The notes below the pieces were generated by a model. The model saw nothing but the letters and a program-made list of their open reading frames with translations. It was not told the DNA's origin and ran no database searches. A DNA stretch of 64,000 bases from Brucella pseudogrignonensis (lineage in GTDB: Bacteria; Pseudomonadota; Alphaproteobacteria; Rhizobiales; Rhizobiaceae): positions 156,042 to 220,041 of the forward strand of contig NZ_NNRM01000048.1 in assembly GCF_002252525.1 (NCBI RefSeq), in the 5' to 3' direction. The position numbers were made by a program, and so were the translations under genes. Each line of letters starts with the position of its first letter. Position 1 is the first letter of the stretch. This document shows positions 8,643-16,592 of the stretch, piece by piece.

Positions 8643-9680
8643 ATGAAACCTTTGGGCCGTACAGGCCTCAATGTTACCGAAATCTGTCTCGGCACCATGA
8701 CCTGGGGCGTACAGAACACTGAAAACGACGCACATCAGCAACTTGATTTCGCTGTCGATGCCGGCGTCAATTTTATCGATACCGCTGAAGGTTATGCTAT
8801 TCCGATGAGCCCGGAAAGCTATGGCAAGACTGAAACCTACATCGGCAACTGGTTCAAGAAGTCTGGTAAGCGTGATCGCGTTATTCTCGCCAGCAAGATC
8901 GCCGGAGGCGGTCGCCAGGAGTGGATTCGTGGCGGTGCAAAGCCAAGCCGCGCAAGTGTTACTGAGGCAGTCAACGACAGCTTGAAGAGACTGCAGACCG
9001 ATTACATCGACCTCTATCAGATTCACTGGCCATCGCGTCCGCATTATCATTTCGGTCAGGGCTGGGGTTTTGATCCCTCCCATGTTGACCCAAAGGCTGA
9101 ACGTGAACAGATTCATGATGTTCTGCTCGGCCTTGAAGATGCGGTTCGCGCAGGCAAGATTCATCACGTCGGTCTTTCCAACGAAACGGCTTGGGGTACG
9201 ATGCAATGGCTGAAGATTGCTGAAGAGCACAATCTGCCACGTATGGCGTCTATCCAGAATGAATATGGTCTGCTGCAGCGTGAATTTGATCATGACATGG
9301 CAGAAGTATCGCTGTTTGAGCAAGTTGGTTTGCTTGCCTATTCAACGCTTGCTGCAGGTGTTCTAACCGGCAAATATCTAGGCGGGAAAATCCCCGAAGG
9401 ATCACGCGCTTCGGTGACAGATGGCGGCCTTTGGCGTGATAATTCCTATTCGGAACCGGCAATTCGCGCTTACATCGATATTGCTAAGAAGTATGGGCTC
9501 GATATTGCGCAGATGGCGATTGCGTTTTCGTCTTCGAGACCTTTCATGACATCTGTCATTATCGGCGCCACGTCTGTCGAACAGCTGAAGATCGATATTG
9601 CTGCAAGCGAAGTGACGCTTTCAGCAGAAATGCTGGCAGACATTGAAAAAGTCTACCGCTCTCATCCGCGTCCACTTTGA
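8643..9680 (+). CDS. Aldo/keto reductase (Tas-like)
   Basis: A 345-aa NADPH-dependent aldo/keto reductase with a TIM-barrel fold. The catalytic tetrad is visible as D46, Y51, K85 and H128 (FIDTAEGY, ASKI and QIHW segments). The insert between strands and the PESYGKTE..IGNW region resemble Escherichia coli Tas. The start is taken as the ATG at 8643 (MKPLGRTGL); a GTG two codons upstream is also possible. No clear ribosome site distinguishes them. Substrates of this family are carbonyl compounds; the physiological one is unknown here. A strong terminator follows immediately. Confidence 0.88.
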   Translation: MKPLGRTGLNVTEICLGTMTWGVQNTENDAHQQLDFAVDAGVNFIDTAEGYAIPMSPESYGKTETYIGNWFKKSGKRDRVILASKIAGGGRQEWIRGGAKPSRASVTEAVNDSLKRLQTDYIDLYQIHWPSRPHYHFGQGWGFDPSHVDPKAEREQIHDVLLGLEDAVRAGKIHHVGLSNETAWGTMQWLKIAEEHNLPRMASIQNEYGLLQREFDHDMAEVSLFEQVGLLAYSTLAAGVLTGKYLGGKIPEGSRASVTDGGLWRDNSYSEPAIRAYIDIAKKYGLDIAQMAIAFSSSRPFMTSVIIGATSVEQLKIDIAASEVTLSAEMLADIEKVYRSHPRPL

Positions 9681-9690
9681 TTAAAAACCG

Positions 9691-9719
9691 GCCAGCCACA
9701 TCTTTGTGGCTGGCTTTTA
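9691..9719. terminator. Rho-independent terminator shared by convergent genes
   Basis: GCCAGCCACA (9691-9700) pairs with TGTGGCTGGC (9705-9714) around a TCTT loop. TTTT follows on the plus strand, and an A-run (9682-9687) precedes it for the minus strand. It overlaps the stop codon of the minus-strand phosphoesterase gene. Confidence 0.85.
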
Positions 9720-10235
9720 TCCTTTAAGCTGTATCTCGTGCTTTACGTGCCATTCATCGATCGGCGTCTCGCTTGATGAACTCACGATCACCAGCCGGTC
9801 GAAGCGCAGCTTTCTACCTGAAAGCTCTTTGGCAAGCCGCTGCATTTCCGTTTGTTTCTGCGTTGTATCCTCAACACCATAAGCCAATGAGACATGCGGC
9901 ATGAAGCTCTGCAAGCTGGCCTCGCCGGATATTTCAAGCGAATCTTGTTTCAGGCGCATCAGCGCCGGTGCTTTTTCAAGCGCTGCGTAGAAAGAGCGAA
10001 AATAGGCTTCGCTTCCCGTTACATCCTCAATCAAAAGTTCAAACGGTTTGCGGCCGATCGCAAGGCTTACCACCTGTGGAAGAAGCTCTTCTGCAGATCG
10101 ATTCATATCCGGTACGAGCGTTGCGTGCGGCTCAAATACCGGTGAGTTAAATAGCCCGCTCAAATCCCGTACGATTTTCTCAAGGAAAACAAGATCATCA
10201 TGCGCGGGGCGCAGCCAGATAGAATGATCGGACAT
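9717..10235 (-). CDS. 2H phosphoesterase (cyclic phosphodiesterase / 2'-5' RNA ligase-like)
   Basis: A 172-aa protein of the 2H phosphoesterase superfamily. The two catalytic HxT/S motifs are HAT at residues 37-39 (EPHATLVPD) and HVS at 114-116 (MPHVSLAYG), in the usual symmetrical spacing. The pattern is closer to plant/yeast cyclic phosphodiesterases, which open cyclic 1,2- or 2',3'-phosphates, than to LigT RNA ligases. It is the last gene of a minus-strand operon. Its ATG directly abuts the stop codon of the LacI regulator, which suggests translational coupling. Since the rest of the operon is an ABC importer with its regulator, the enzyme may act on the imported compound. That is inference. 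Confidence 0.82.
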   Translation of the reverse strand: MSDHSIWLRPAHDDLVFLEKIVRDLSGLFNSPVFEPHATLVPDMNRSAEELLPQVVSLAIGRKPFELLIEDVTGSEAYFRSFYAALEKAPALMRLKQDSLEISGEASLQSFMPHVSLAYGVEDTTQKQTEMQRLAKELSGRKLRFDRLVIVSSSSETPIDEWHVKHEIQLKG

Positions 10236-11309
10236 TCAGGGTTTGCTTCCGTTAGAAGAATTTTCCGTTTTAAGCGGGCGCACGCTGCCTCGCAAAATAA
10301 GTGGAGTGTCGATCATCACCATCTGTGGCGGCTCGTTGGGTGCACTTTGTCGTTCATCAAGCATACGGATGATTTCAGCAGACAGGCGTTCGGCATTCTG
10401 GTCGAAGGTTGTGAGACGATATGCGCCCCATCGTGCTTCGGTGACATTATCAAATCCGATCACCGACAGGTCTTCCGGAATCGAAAGATTAAAAACGTCG
10501 CGTGCGCAATCAATCAGGCCAAATGCCATCAGATCATTGACGCAAAATACTGCCTCAACACGGTCGCGCTCACTCAGAAGAAGCGACGCTGCAGCAAAGC
10601 CGCCATCGTAGTCAGTCAGTTCTCCGCGCTGTACGCTGACATCTAGGCCTAAGTTTTTAGAGCGAGCAACGTAGGCTTCTTCGCGTTCCAGCAGATTGGG
10701 GCTGCGAACATTTGATGTCACAAGCCCGAGCCTTTTCATGCCGCGCGCGGCAAACACATCGACAGCTGTTTCCGCCGCTTGTTTATTATTGATCCGGATA
10801 TGGTCAGGACCATCTTCGTTACGGCCCACAACGATCAGCGTATGACCGTTGCGCTGGGCCAACTCGACAAACGACGATGACGGCATCCCAGACAGAACGA
10901 CAGTCGCTTCGGCCCGATAACGAAGAAGCGTCTGGTGGGCCGCGGAGAGATTCTCGCCGTGCTGACCGGTTGGGATCAGCACCGGCACGCTGCCACGCGC
11001 CGTCAATCGACGTGATAGGGCCGCGATCTGGCGTGAGCGAAAAGGACTTGCCGGATCGGCTGCGATCATGCCGACGATGCGGCTACGCTTGGCAAGCAGG
11101 CCGCGCGCTAGATCATTGACCTGATACCCAAGTTTTTCAGCTGCCTTCAGCACTTTCTCACGCGTTGAGGGAGATACGCTGGCTCCGGGCGTAAAGGTGC
11201 GAGAGACCGCCGAGCGAGAGACGCCCGCTTCCACTGCAACTTCATGTGCACTGATGAAACGCGGTTGGTTTTCGGGAATCTCGTCCTGAAAACGATCTTT
11301 GTCGGCCAT
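10236..11309 (-). CDS. LacI family transcriptional regulator
   Basis: A 357-aa repressor. The N-terminal helix-turn-helix with hinge covers about residues 20-75 (AHEVAVEAGVSRSAVSRTF, then a LGYQVNDLARGL hinge). It is followed by a periplasmic-binding-like effector domain (IVGMIAADP, VIGFDNV blocks). It is co-transcribed with the ABC permease genes upstream (two-base gap) and the phosphoesterase downstream (no gap). The effector is therefore probably the transported substrate or a derivative. Palindromes of the form TGCAC-N4-GTGCA occur before the binding-protein gene and before the ATPase gene, and are the best candidates for its operators. Confidence 0.93.
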   Translation of the reverse strand: MADKDRFQDEIPENQPRFISAHEVAVEAGVSRSAVSRTFTPGASVSPSTREKVLKAAEKLGYQVNDLARGLLAKRSRIVGMIAADPASPFRSRQIAALSRRLTARGSVPVLIPTGQHGENLSAAHQTLLRYRAEATVVLSGMPSSSFVELAQRNGHTLIVVGRNEDGPDHIRINNKQAAETAVDVFAARGMKRLGLVTSNVRSPNLLEREEAYVARSKNLGLDVSVQRGELTDYDGGFAAASLLLSERDRVEAVFCVNDLMAFGLIDCARDVFNLSIPEDLSVIGFDNVTEARWGAYRLTTFDQNAERLSAEIIRMLDERQSAPNEPPQMVMIDTPLILRGSVRPLKTENSSNGSKP

Positions 11310-11311
11310 AG

Positions 11312-12124
11312 TTATCGACCCACTTTCGAGAGAACATCGGCGCGCAGAAAACGCTCGACCACGAACATGAACGCAATGGACGGCACCAGCAGGATTAGCG
11401 CACTGATCGACGCTATCTGATAGTTGCCACCGGAGCTTGCTGTATAAAGCATCAGCGGCAATGTTGTAATGTCGGGCGCACCCACAAAATATGTCCCAGT
11501 GAATTCATCAAGTGATTCAAGGAACACGAAAATAGCGCTGGCGAGCAGGCCGGGAGCAGCAATTGGCATTGTAATGTGGAAGAAGGTCTTCATGGCGGAA
11601 GCGCCCATGGAGCGTGCGGCCTCTTCCAATTCGCGATCAATCGCGGAGAAAGCGGCTGTTGCAATCCACACCGCATAGACCAAGCCATGGGTCACATGAA
11701 CCAGAACCACGCCGGTAATCGTACCGTTTAAACGTAGCGAATAGAACATTTGCGCAATATTGACGTAGATTGGCAGGTTCGGAAATGCCTGTGGGATCAG
11801 CAGGATAAGCAAGATCAATCCGCGAAATGGCAATTTCAGCCGTGCCAGTGCATAGCCAGCCGGAATGGCAAGACCGAGAGAGACAACCACAGTAAGGCTT
11901 GCAATAACGACGCTTGTTCCAAGTGATGAAAGAGCGTTGCCGCGTGGCGAAAACACATTGGCCCAAAAGGAAAAGCCATACTGAATAGGCAACGTATGCG
12001 GAAAATACCAGCGTTCAGCCACGGCCCAGAGAAGCAGATTGGCAAGCGGGCCGAAGATTGCAAAGGCCAGCAACCCAAGTAGAATTCCGCGCGGTATCCA
12101 GCGCCAGTCGAGTGCGGTGCTCAT
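11312..12124 (-). CDS. ABC transporter permease (polyamine/iron type), second subunit
   Basis: A 270-aa inner-membrane permease with about six transmembrane helices and the cytoplasmic EAA loop (EEAARSMGASAMKTFFHITMP) that docks on the ATPase. It is of the PotC/ThiP-like class that partners family 1-type binding proteins. The ATG at 12124 overlaps the stop of the preceding permease gene by one base (TGATG), so I prefer it to the in-frame ATG 13 codons upstream. It forms a heteromeric channel with the neighbouring permease. Substrate is not determined by sequence; the downstream phosphoesterase hints at a phosphate-containing solute. Confidence 0.88.
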   Translation of the reverse strand: MSTALDWRWIPRGILLGLLAFAIFGPLANLLLWAVAERWYFPHTLPIQYGFSFWANVFSPRGNALSSLGTSVVIASLTVVVSLGLAIPAGYALARLKLPFRGLILLILLIPQAFPNLPIYVNIAQMFYSLRLNGTITGVVLVHVTHGLVYAVWIATAAFSAIDRELEEAARSMGASAMKTFFHITMPIAAPGLLASAIFVFLESLDEFTGTYFVGAPDITTLPLMLYTASSGGNYQIASISALILLVPSIAFMFVVERFLRADVLSKVGR

Positions 12125-12945
12125 CAGCCGTGCTCCTTCATGGTTTGTCTGAGATAAATCCATGCAACCAGACTGGTCATCAGGAGCGATATTGTGCCGA
12201 GCGCATTGGCGACGCCGTAATCGCCATAGGCATTGATACGGAAAGCCATATTAGCGGTGATCATGGTTGGAGATTGAGCATTGATCATCAGCGGCACAGA
12301 AAGTACCGACATCATGGTGACGAAGCTGAGGATCAAGCCAACGAGCAGGGTGGGGCGCACTTGTGGAAGCACGATTTCGATCAAAATGCGCAGCCGTCCA
12401 GCACCGAGATTACGCGCAGATTCGATCGTACTACGATCAATCGATGCCATTGCCCCCGCAAGGAGTAATGTAACGAAGGGTGTCTGTTTCCAAACAAATG
12501 CAATGACGATGCCGCGCCAGTCGAGAAAGCTCATAGCCTGAAGCGGTGTGAGAATACCGCCTTCAATCAGAAGGCTGTTCATCAGGCCGTTTTTAGCGAG
12601 AAACGTACGCAATATCTGGCCGACCACAATGAATGGAATGAACAGCGGCCAACGATAGAGCCAGCGCAGCACGGTAACGGCACGCTGATTAGAGCCGAGC
12701 GTTAGATAGCCACCGATGGCGATTGCAAAAAGTGCGATCAGCGCAGAAGAAAGCGTCACGATCACTAGGGTGAACAGCATGTCGCTTGAATAAAGCTCGA
12801 AAGCCTTGGTGAAATTGCCGAAACCCCAGTCCTCACCAACATGAAATGCTCCGGTTATCGCGCCAAACAACGGCACGATGAACAGAAACAACACGATTGC
12901 CAATGCTGGCGCGACCAGCAGAAAACCCGTCATTCTCTGCGACAT
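12124..12945 (-). CDS. ABC transporter permease (polyamine/iron type), first subunit
   Basis: A 273-aa PotB-like permease with an N-terminal hydrophobic anchor (residues about 8-32), five further helices and the EAA motif SARNLGAGRLRILIEIVLPQV near residue 185. It follows the solute-binding protein gene after a 76-base gap holding a strong hairpin, and overlaps the second permease gene by one base. The set of binding protein, two permeases and ATPase is complete, so this should be a functional importer. Confidence 0.88.
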   Translation of the reverse strand: MSQRMTGFLLVAPALAIVLFLFIVPLFGAITGAFHVGEDWGFGNFTKAFELYSSDMLFTLVIVTLSSALIALFAIAIGGYLTLGSNQRAVTVLRWLYRWPLFIPFIVVGQILRTFLAKNGLMNSLLIEGGILTPLQAMSFLDWRGIVIAFVWKQTPFVTLLLAGAMASIDRSTIESARNLGAGRLRILIEIVLPQVRPTLLVGLILSFVTMMSVLSVPLMINAQSPTMITANMAFRINAYGDYGVANALGTISLLMTSLVAWIYLRQTMKEHG

Positions 12946-12972
12946 TGATATTCCCCGAATTTTTGATTTAGG

Positions 12973-13001
12973 GACCGGGTCCGTGTTTCACGTACCCGGT
13001 C
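12973..13001 (-). terminator. Intercistronic stem-loop after the binding-protein gene
   Basis: GACCGGGT (12973-12980) pairs with ACCCGGTC (12994-13001), with an inner CGTG/CACG extension. There is no T-run on the minus strand. Such hairpins after a binding-protein gene usually stabilise that part of the mRNA and raise its expression relative to the permeases. Confidence 0.7.
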
Positions 13002-13021
13002 TATGCTTTAGTGCAAGCTGA

Positions 13022-14155
13022 TTAGTTGCCGACCTGACGCTCGTAAGCTTCGAGGATTGCAGTGTTGTATGGTGCAATCGGAAATGGCTTGCCGTAATTG
13101 GCCAGATCTTCCGGCGAGATATCGGTGAAGAGCTTATTCCAGGTATCGGCATTGAGTTCTGCTTTGACGTGATCAGCATCAATGCCCGGATACCAGTTGA
13201 AGCGTTCAACGATGCCTTCAGCCTGAACTTTGGGGCTGGTTGCAAGTGCCACGAACTTTTCAGCAAGTTCCTTGTTTGCGCTCTTTTCTGGAATAACATA
13301 ATGCATTGGCTGCCCCGGCATGCCTGGCGAAGGCAGAACAAGTTTCATTTCCGGAGGAAGCTGGCCATTGGCCTTCCATGAATAGAACATGTCAACCCAG
13401 ACCGGACCCATGGCGATTTCACCGCGGCTCAGCATATCGAGCGTACCGGCATTACCCGGCGTCAACGTTGCATTCGTCGTGAAGTCCTTGAGCGATGCAA
13501 AGGCCTTGTCCCAGTTCTTGGCTTCTCCTTCTTCGAACGGGCCTTTCATCAGCTTGTCGGCATCGCCACCATAGGCATAGATCCAGCCCATTACGAAGCT
13601 CACGCCCGATGCACCACCCTTGATACCGTTATAGCCGAACTGCTTCGGGTTTTCCTTTGCCCATGTGACCAGCTCATCATAGCTCTTTGGTGGATTTGCA
13701 ACGAGAGCCGGGTTGTAGGCGAGGGCTGTCTGGCTGTTGAACATTGGCATGACATAGCCGTCAACATTGGTGCCGAGCGCCATCTTCGCATTGTCGCGCG
13801 TGACGAGCTTACCGCTGTCGATCTTGCTGCGATAGTTTTCGAGGAACTTCTTTTCGACCATCGGGCCTGCGAATTTCTCATGAACGACAGCAACGTCTGC
13901 GTCCCACTTTTCAACGCCAGCTTTCGACTGTGCTTCAAAGCGTTCAAGAATCTTCTGTGAACCAGCGTCGCCTGGGCCGGTGCCAACAACACGAACTGTT
14001 GTGCCTGGATTTTCCTTCTCGAACAATGGGCCGAGATATTCGTTCACGTAATCGACCATGTTCTGATCACCTGCGGTCAGAACGGTCAATTCATTCGCTG
14101 CGGCGGGTGATGCCGTCAGGCCGAGGACAAGAGCTGTTTTCAGGATCGTCTTCAT
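13022..14155 (-). CDS. ABC transporter periplasmic solute-binding protein
   Basis: A 377-aa extracellular solute-binding protein of the spermidine/iron/phosphonate-type class. The start at 14155 gives a signal peptide (MKTILKTALVLGLTASPAAA, cleavage about residue 20); the longer in-frame N-terminus lacks one. The mature protein has the two-lobe pattern with VDGYVMPMFNSQTALAYN near residue 145 and GGASGVSFVMGWIYAYGGDAD near 195. It is the second gene of the operon, 221 bases after the ATPase gene, and that gap carries a near-palindromic LacI-type site. The ligand cannot be assigned from sequence. The acidic-phosphate-linked context suggests but does not show a phosphorylated solute. Confidence 0.85.
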   Translation of the reverse strand: MKTILKTALVLGLTASPAAANELTVLTAGDQNMVDYVNEYLGPLFEKENPGTTVRVVGTGPGDAGSQKILERFEAQSKAGVEKWDADVAVVHEKFAGPMVEKKFLENYRSKIDSGKLVTRDNAKMALGTNVDGYVMPMFNSQTALAYNPALVANPPKSYDELVTWAKENPKQFGYNGIKGGASGVSFVMGWIYAYGGDADKLMKGPFEEGEAKNWDKAFASLKDFTTNATLTPGNAGTLDMLSRGEIAMGPVWVDMFYSWKANGQLPPEMKLVLPSPGMPGQPMHYVIPEKSANKELAEKFVALATSPKVQAEGIVERFNWYPGIDADHVKAELNADTWNKLFTDISPEDLANYGKPFPIAPYNTAILEAYERQVGN

Positions 14156-14328
14156 CGAATAATTCCTGCTTTTATATCCGCATGGCGGAAGATTTCGGCG
14201 ATTGGATAATTGTGTATCCGGTGAGGTGTGATCGGGAATTTTGTGCGGCTGCGGGCGGTTGAAGGCCCGCAATCCTCTTCTGAGCAGGCGAGCCTGCTAG
14301 TGATCGACTTGATGACAACTCCATACCT

Positions 14329-14344
14329 ATGCACACCTGTGCAT
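14329..14344. promoter_or_regulatory. Candidate LacI-family operator
   Basis: ATGCACACCTGTGCAT is a perfect 7-bp inverted repeat around a CC centre. It sits between the ATPase gene and the binding-protein gene. Its core TGCAC-N4-GTGCA recurs at 15493-15506, upstream of the ATPase gene. Confidence 0.6.
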
Positions 14345-14376
14345 GGTAGAAACAGTTACGTATTGAGCCGATCAGG

Positions 14377-15450
14377 TCACTTGTCGAACAGGAAGAGAGC
14401 CTGTTCGGGAATGCGGATTTCAACCTGCGAACCGGGTTGATGGCTCTCTGTTGCATCAACCAGAAGATGCCTGCCGCCCACACTTATCATGTGCCGCCAA
14501 AGGCCACCCGGATAGCTCGTCTGGTCGACGGTGCCCGTCAGGATAAGTTCAGGTGCTGTGCAAGAATTTGGAGCACCGGGACTTGTAAGCTTTGCGGCTT
14601 CACTGCGGAAGCGTGCTGTTGCGATGCCATCGGACAGATTGCGACGGCCAGCCGGGATTGTGCTTGCCTTGTTTTGTGGCCCTGCGGCGATCTCGATGCG
14701 GTCTGCTTTAACACTGACAGGAAGCTCGATGAGGTTCTCAGCACCCATAAAGGCCGCGACGAAGTCAGATGCCGGATGATTATAAACTTCTTCTGGTGCG
14801 CCGGCCTGTGCCACTTCACCATTATTCAGGATCACGATGCGATCAGCCATAACCATGGCCTCTTCACGATCATGCGTCACATGCACTGCAGTGATACCAA
14901 GGCGGCGCTGCAGAGCGCTGATTTCATGGCGCACCGACAGGCGAATGCGGGCGTCAAGGTTTGAAAGCGGCTCATCGAGCAGTAGAATGTCTGGCTCGAT
15001 TGCCAATGCGCGACCGAGTGCTACGCGCTGACGCTGACCGCCGGAAAGTGCGGCTGGCTTACGATCAAGCAGCGCATCAAGCCCCAGAAGGCGCGCAACT
15101 TCCTGAACTTTCTGCCTGATGGTATCTTTCGCTGTACCGCGAATACGCAGGCCGTAGCCGATGTTTTGCGCAACCGTCATATGCGGCCAGAGCGCATAGG
15201 ACTGGAACACCAGTGCCATGCCGCGCTTGTCAGGCGGCAATCGAGTGACGTCCTTGCCCCCAACGCGAATAGCTCCATCGCTGGGTGTATTGAATCCAGC
15301 AATTGCACGCAGCAAAGTGGTTTTGCCACAACCGGAAGAGCCGAGCAGCGCTACGAATTCACCCTTCTTCACCGAAAGGTCTACACCTTTAAGAATCTCA
15401 TTATTGTCATAACGGACGCGTGCATCCGCTACCTCCAAAAACGCAGGCAT
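14377..15450 (-). CDS. ABC transporter ATP-binding protein (PotA/UgpC-like)
   Basis: A 357-aa importer ATPase. Walker A GSSGCGKT is at residues 37-44, followed by Q-loop VFQSYALWPHMTV, signature LSGGQRQR, Walker B DILLLDEPLSNLDA and the switch histidine in VTHDREEA. The last 110 residues form a TOBE-type regulatory domain. A GGAGGA ribosome site immediately upstream fixes the ATG at 15450. It is the first gene of a six-gene minus-strand operon (ATPase, binding protein, two permeases, LacI regulator, phosphoesterase). A candidate operator lies 43 bases upstream. Confidence 0.92.
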   Translation of the reverse strand: MPAFLEVADARVRYDNNEILKGVDLSVKKGEFVALLGSSGCGKTTLLRAIAGFNTPSDGAIRVGGKDVTRLPPDKRGMALVFQSYALWPHMTVAQNIGYGLRIRGTAKDTIRQKVQEVARLLGLDALLDRKPAALSGGQRQRVALGRALAIEPDILLLDEPLSNLDARIRLSVRHEISALQRRLGITAVHVTHDREEAMVMADRIVILNNGEVAQAGAPEEVYNHPASDFVAAFMGAENLIELPVSVKADRIEIAAGPQNKASTIPAGRRNLSDGIATARFRSEAAKLTSPGAPNSCTAPELILTGTVDQTSYPGGLWRHMISVGGRHLLVDATESHQPGSQVEIRIPEQALFLFDK

Positions 15451-15492
15451 ATGCGTATCCTCCCCAGGATCGACGGCCGGTTTTATTTTTTC

Positions 15493-15506
15493 TGCACAGC
15501 CGTGCA
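15493..15506. promoter_or_regulatory. Candidate LacI-family operator upstream of the ABC operon
   Basis: TGCAC-AGCC-GTGCA has the same core as the palindrome at 14329-14344. A third, imperfect copy (TGCGC-AGCT-GTGCA) is at 15643-15656. The position just upstream of the first gene fits a repressor site. Confidence 0.55.
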
Positions 15507-15566
15507 ATCGGGATTGAAGCATTTTTATTTTACCTCGACAAGCGACAAATTATAGTGCGCTGGAAA

Positions 15567-15600
15567 ATAGCGAACGGTGTTTAGGCACCGCTCGCTATTA
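15567..15600 (-). terminator. Inverted repeat, possible second terminator
   Basis: AATAGCGAACGGTG and CACCGCTCGCTATT form a 14-bp stem with one mismatch, followed on the minus strand by TTTTCC. It lies between the sit operon terminator and the ABC operon start. It may be a backup terminator or part of the leader. Confidence 0.45.
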
Positions 15601-15655
15601 TGGTTATCTATCGAGGATTTATAACAGCCATATGACTGATGCTGCGCAGCTGTGC

Positions 15656-15688
15656 AAAAACGTGGACAGCTTTGAAAAGCTGTCCACG
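15656..15688 (-). terminator. Rho-independent terminator of the sit operon
   Basis: CGTGGACAGCTT (15661-15672) and AAGCTGTCCACG (15677-15688) make a perfect 12-bp stem with a four-base loop. On the minus strand it is followed by TTTTT. It lies 50 bases beyond the sitD stop codon. Confidence 0.85.
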
Positions 15689-15737
15689 CTGCACGCAAGC
15701 TGTTCCGACACGAAAGGAGACAGCTTACAATAAGGTT

Positions 15738-16592
15738 TCAGGCCGTTTCTGCCTCATGCCGCGTTTCTGCGCGTGCGGTTCGCCAGCTTGAGAACAGAAA
15801 AGCTGCAATGAAGATCACTGTCATCAGCAGAACAATTGTCGGTGCAGGGGCGCTGTCTATGAAGAACGACAGATATACGCCCATGAAGGACGAGAAGACA
15901 GCAACGATGACTGAAACGATCATCATGTTGCTAAATCTGCGGGTGAGCAAAAAGGCGATGGCGCCCGGAGCAATCAGCATGGCGATTGCGAGAATGATTC
16001 CTACCGCTTTTAAGACACCTACAATGGTGAGCGAAATCAGGCAAAGAAGCCCATAATGAAGTAGCCGTACGGGCAAGCCGACTGCACGCGCCTGTGCGGG
16101 GTCGAATGCATGCAGCAGGAAATCGCGCCATTTGACGATGAGAACACCCGCGGTCACAGCTGAGATAATCGCGGTCTCTATAAGGTCGCTTGCGCTGATA
16201 CCGAGAATGTCGCCGAAGAGAATGTGATCAAGATGCACATTCGCACGCACAGAAACATAGAGCACAAGCCCCAGCCCAAACATGCCGGAGAAGACGATAC
16301 CCATGACAGTATCCTGCTTGATACGGCTGTTTTCCTTGAGAAAACCTGTGGCAAGTGCGCAGACCATACCTGCAACAAAAGCGCCGATACCAAAGGGCAG
16401 ACCAACTATATAGGCAATCACAACACCCGGCAGCACCGCGTGGCTTATGGCATCACCCATCAGCGACCAACCCTTAAGCACCAGAAAACAGGAGAGCAGG
16501 GCGGTTGGAATGGCAATCAGCACCGACGCGATCAGCGCATAGATCATAAAGTCAAACTGAAATGGCATTAGAAGCATGTCGGGAAAGCTCAT
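15738..16592 (-). CDS. sitD: Manganese/iron ABC transporter permease SitD
   Basis: A 284-aa permease of the metal-type ABC-3 family (ZnuB/SitCD) with eight or so transmembrane helices. It has the GWSLMGDAISHAVLPGV motif near residue 42, shared with SitC, and the conserved PGAIAFLLTRRF segment near 210. It is the last of four overlapping genes; its ATG overlaps the sitC stop codon by four bases. With SitC it would form the membrane channel. The assignment to Mn/Fe rather than zinc rests on the binding protein SitA and the two-permease layout. Confidence 0.9.
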   Translation of the reverse strand: MSFPDMLLMPFQFDFMIYALIASVLIAIPTALLSCFLVLKGWSLMGDAISHAVLPGVVIAYIVGLPFGIGAFVAGMVCALATGFLKENSRIKQDTVMGIVFSGMFGLGLVLYVSVRANVHLDHILFGDILGISASDLIETAIISAVTAGVLIVKWRDFLLHAFDPAQARAVGLPVRLLHYGLLCLISLTIVGVLKAVGIILAIAMLIAPGAIAFLLTRRFSNMMIVSVIVAVFSSFMGVYLSFFIDSAPAPTIVLLMTVIFIAAFLFSSWRTARAETRHEAETA

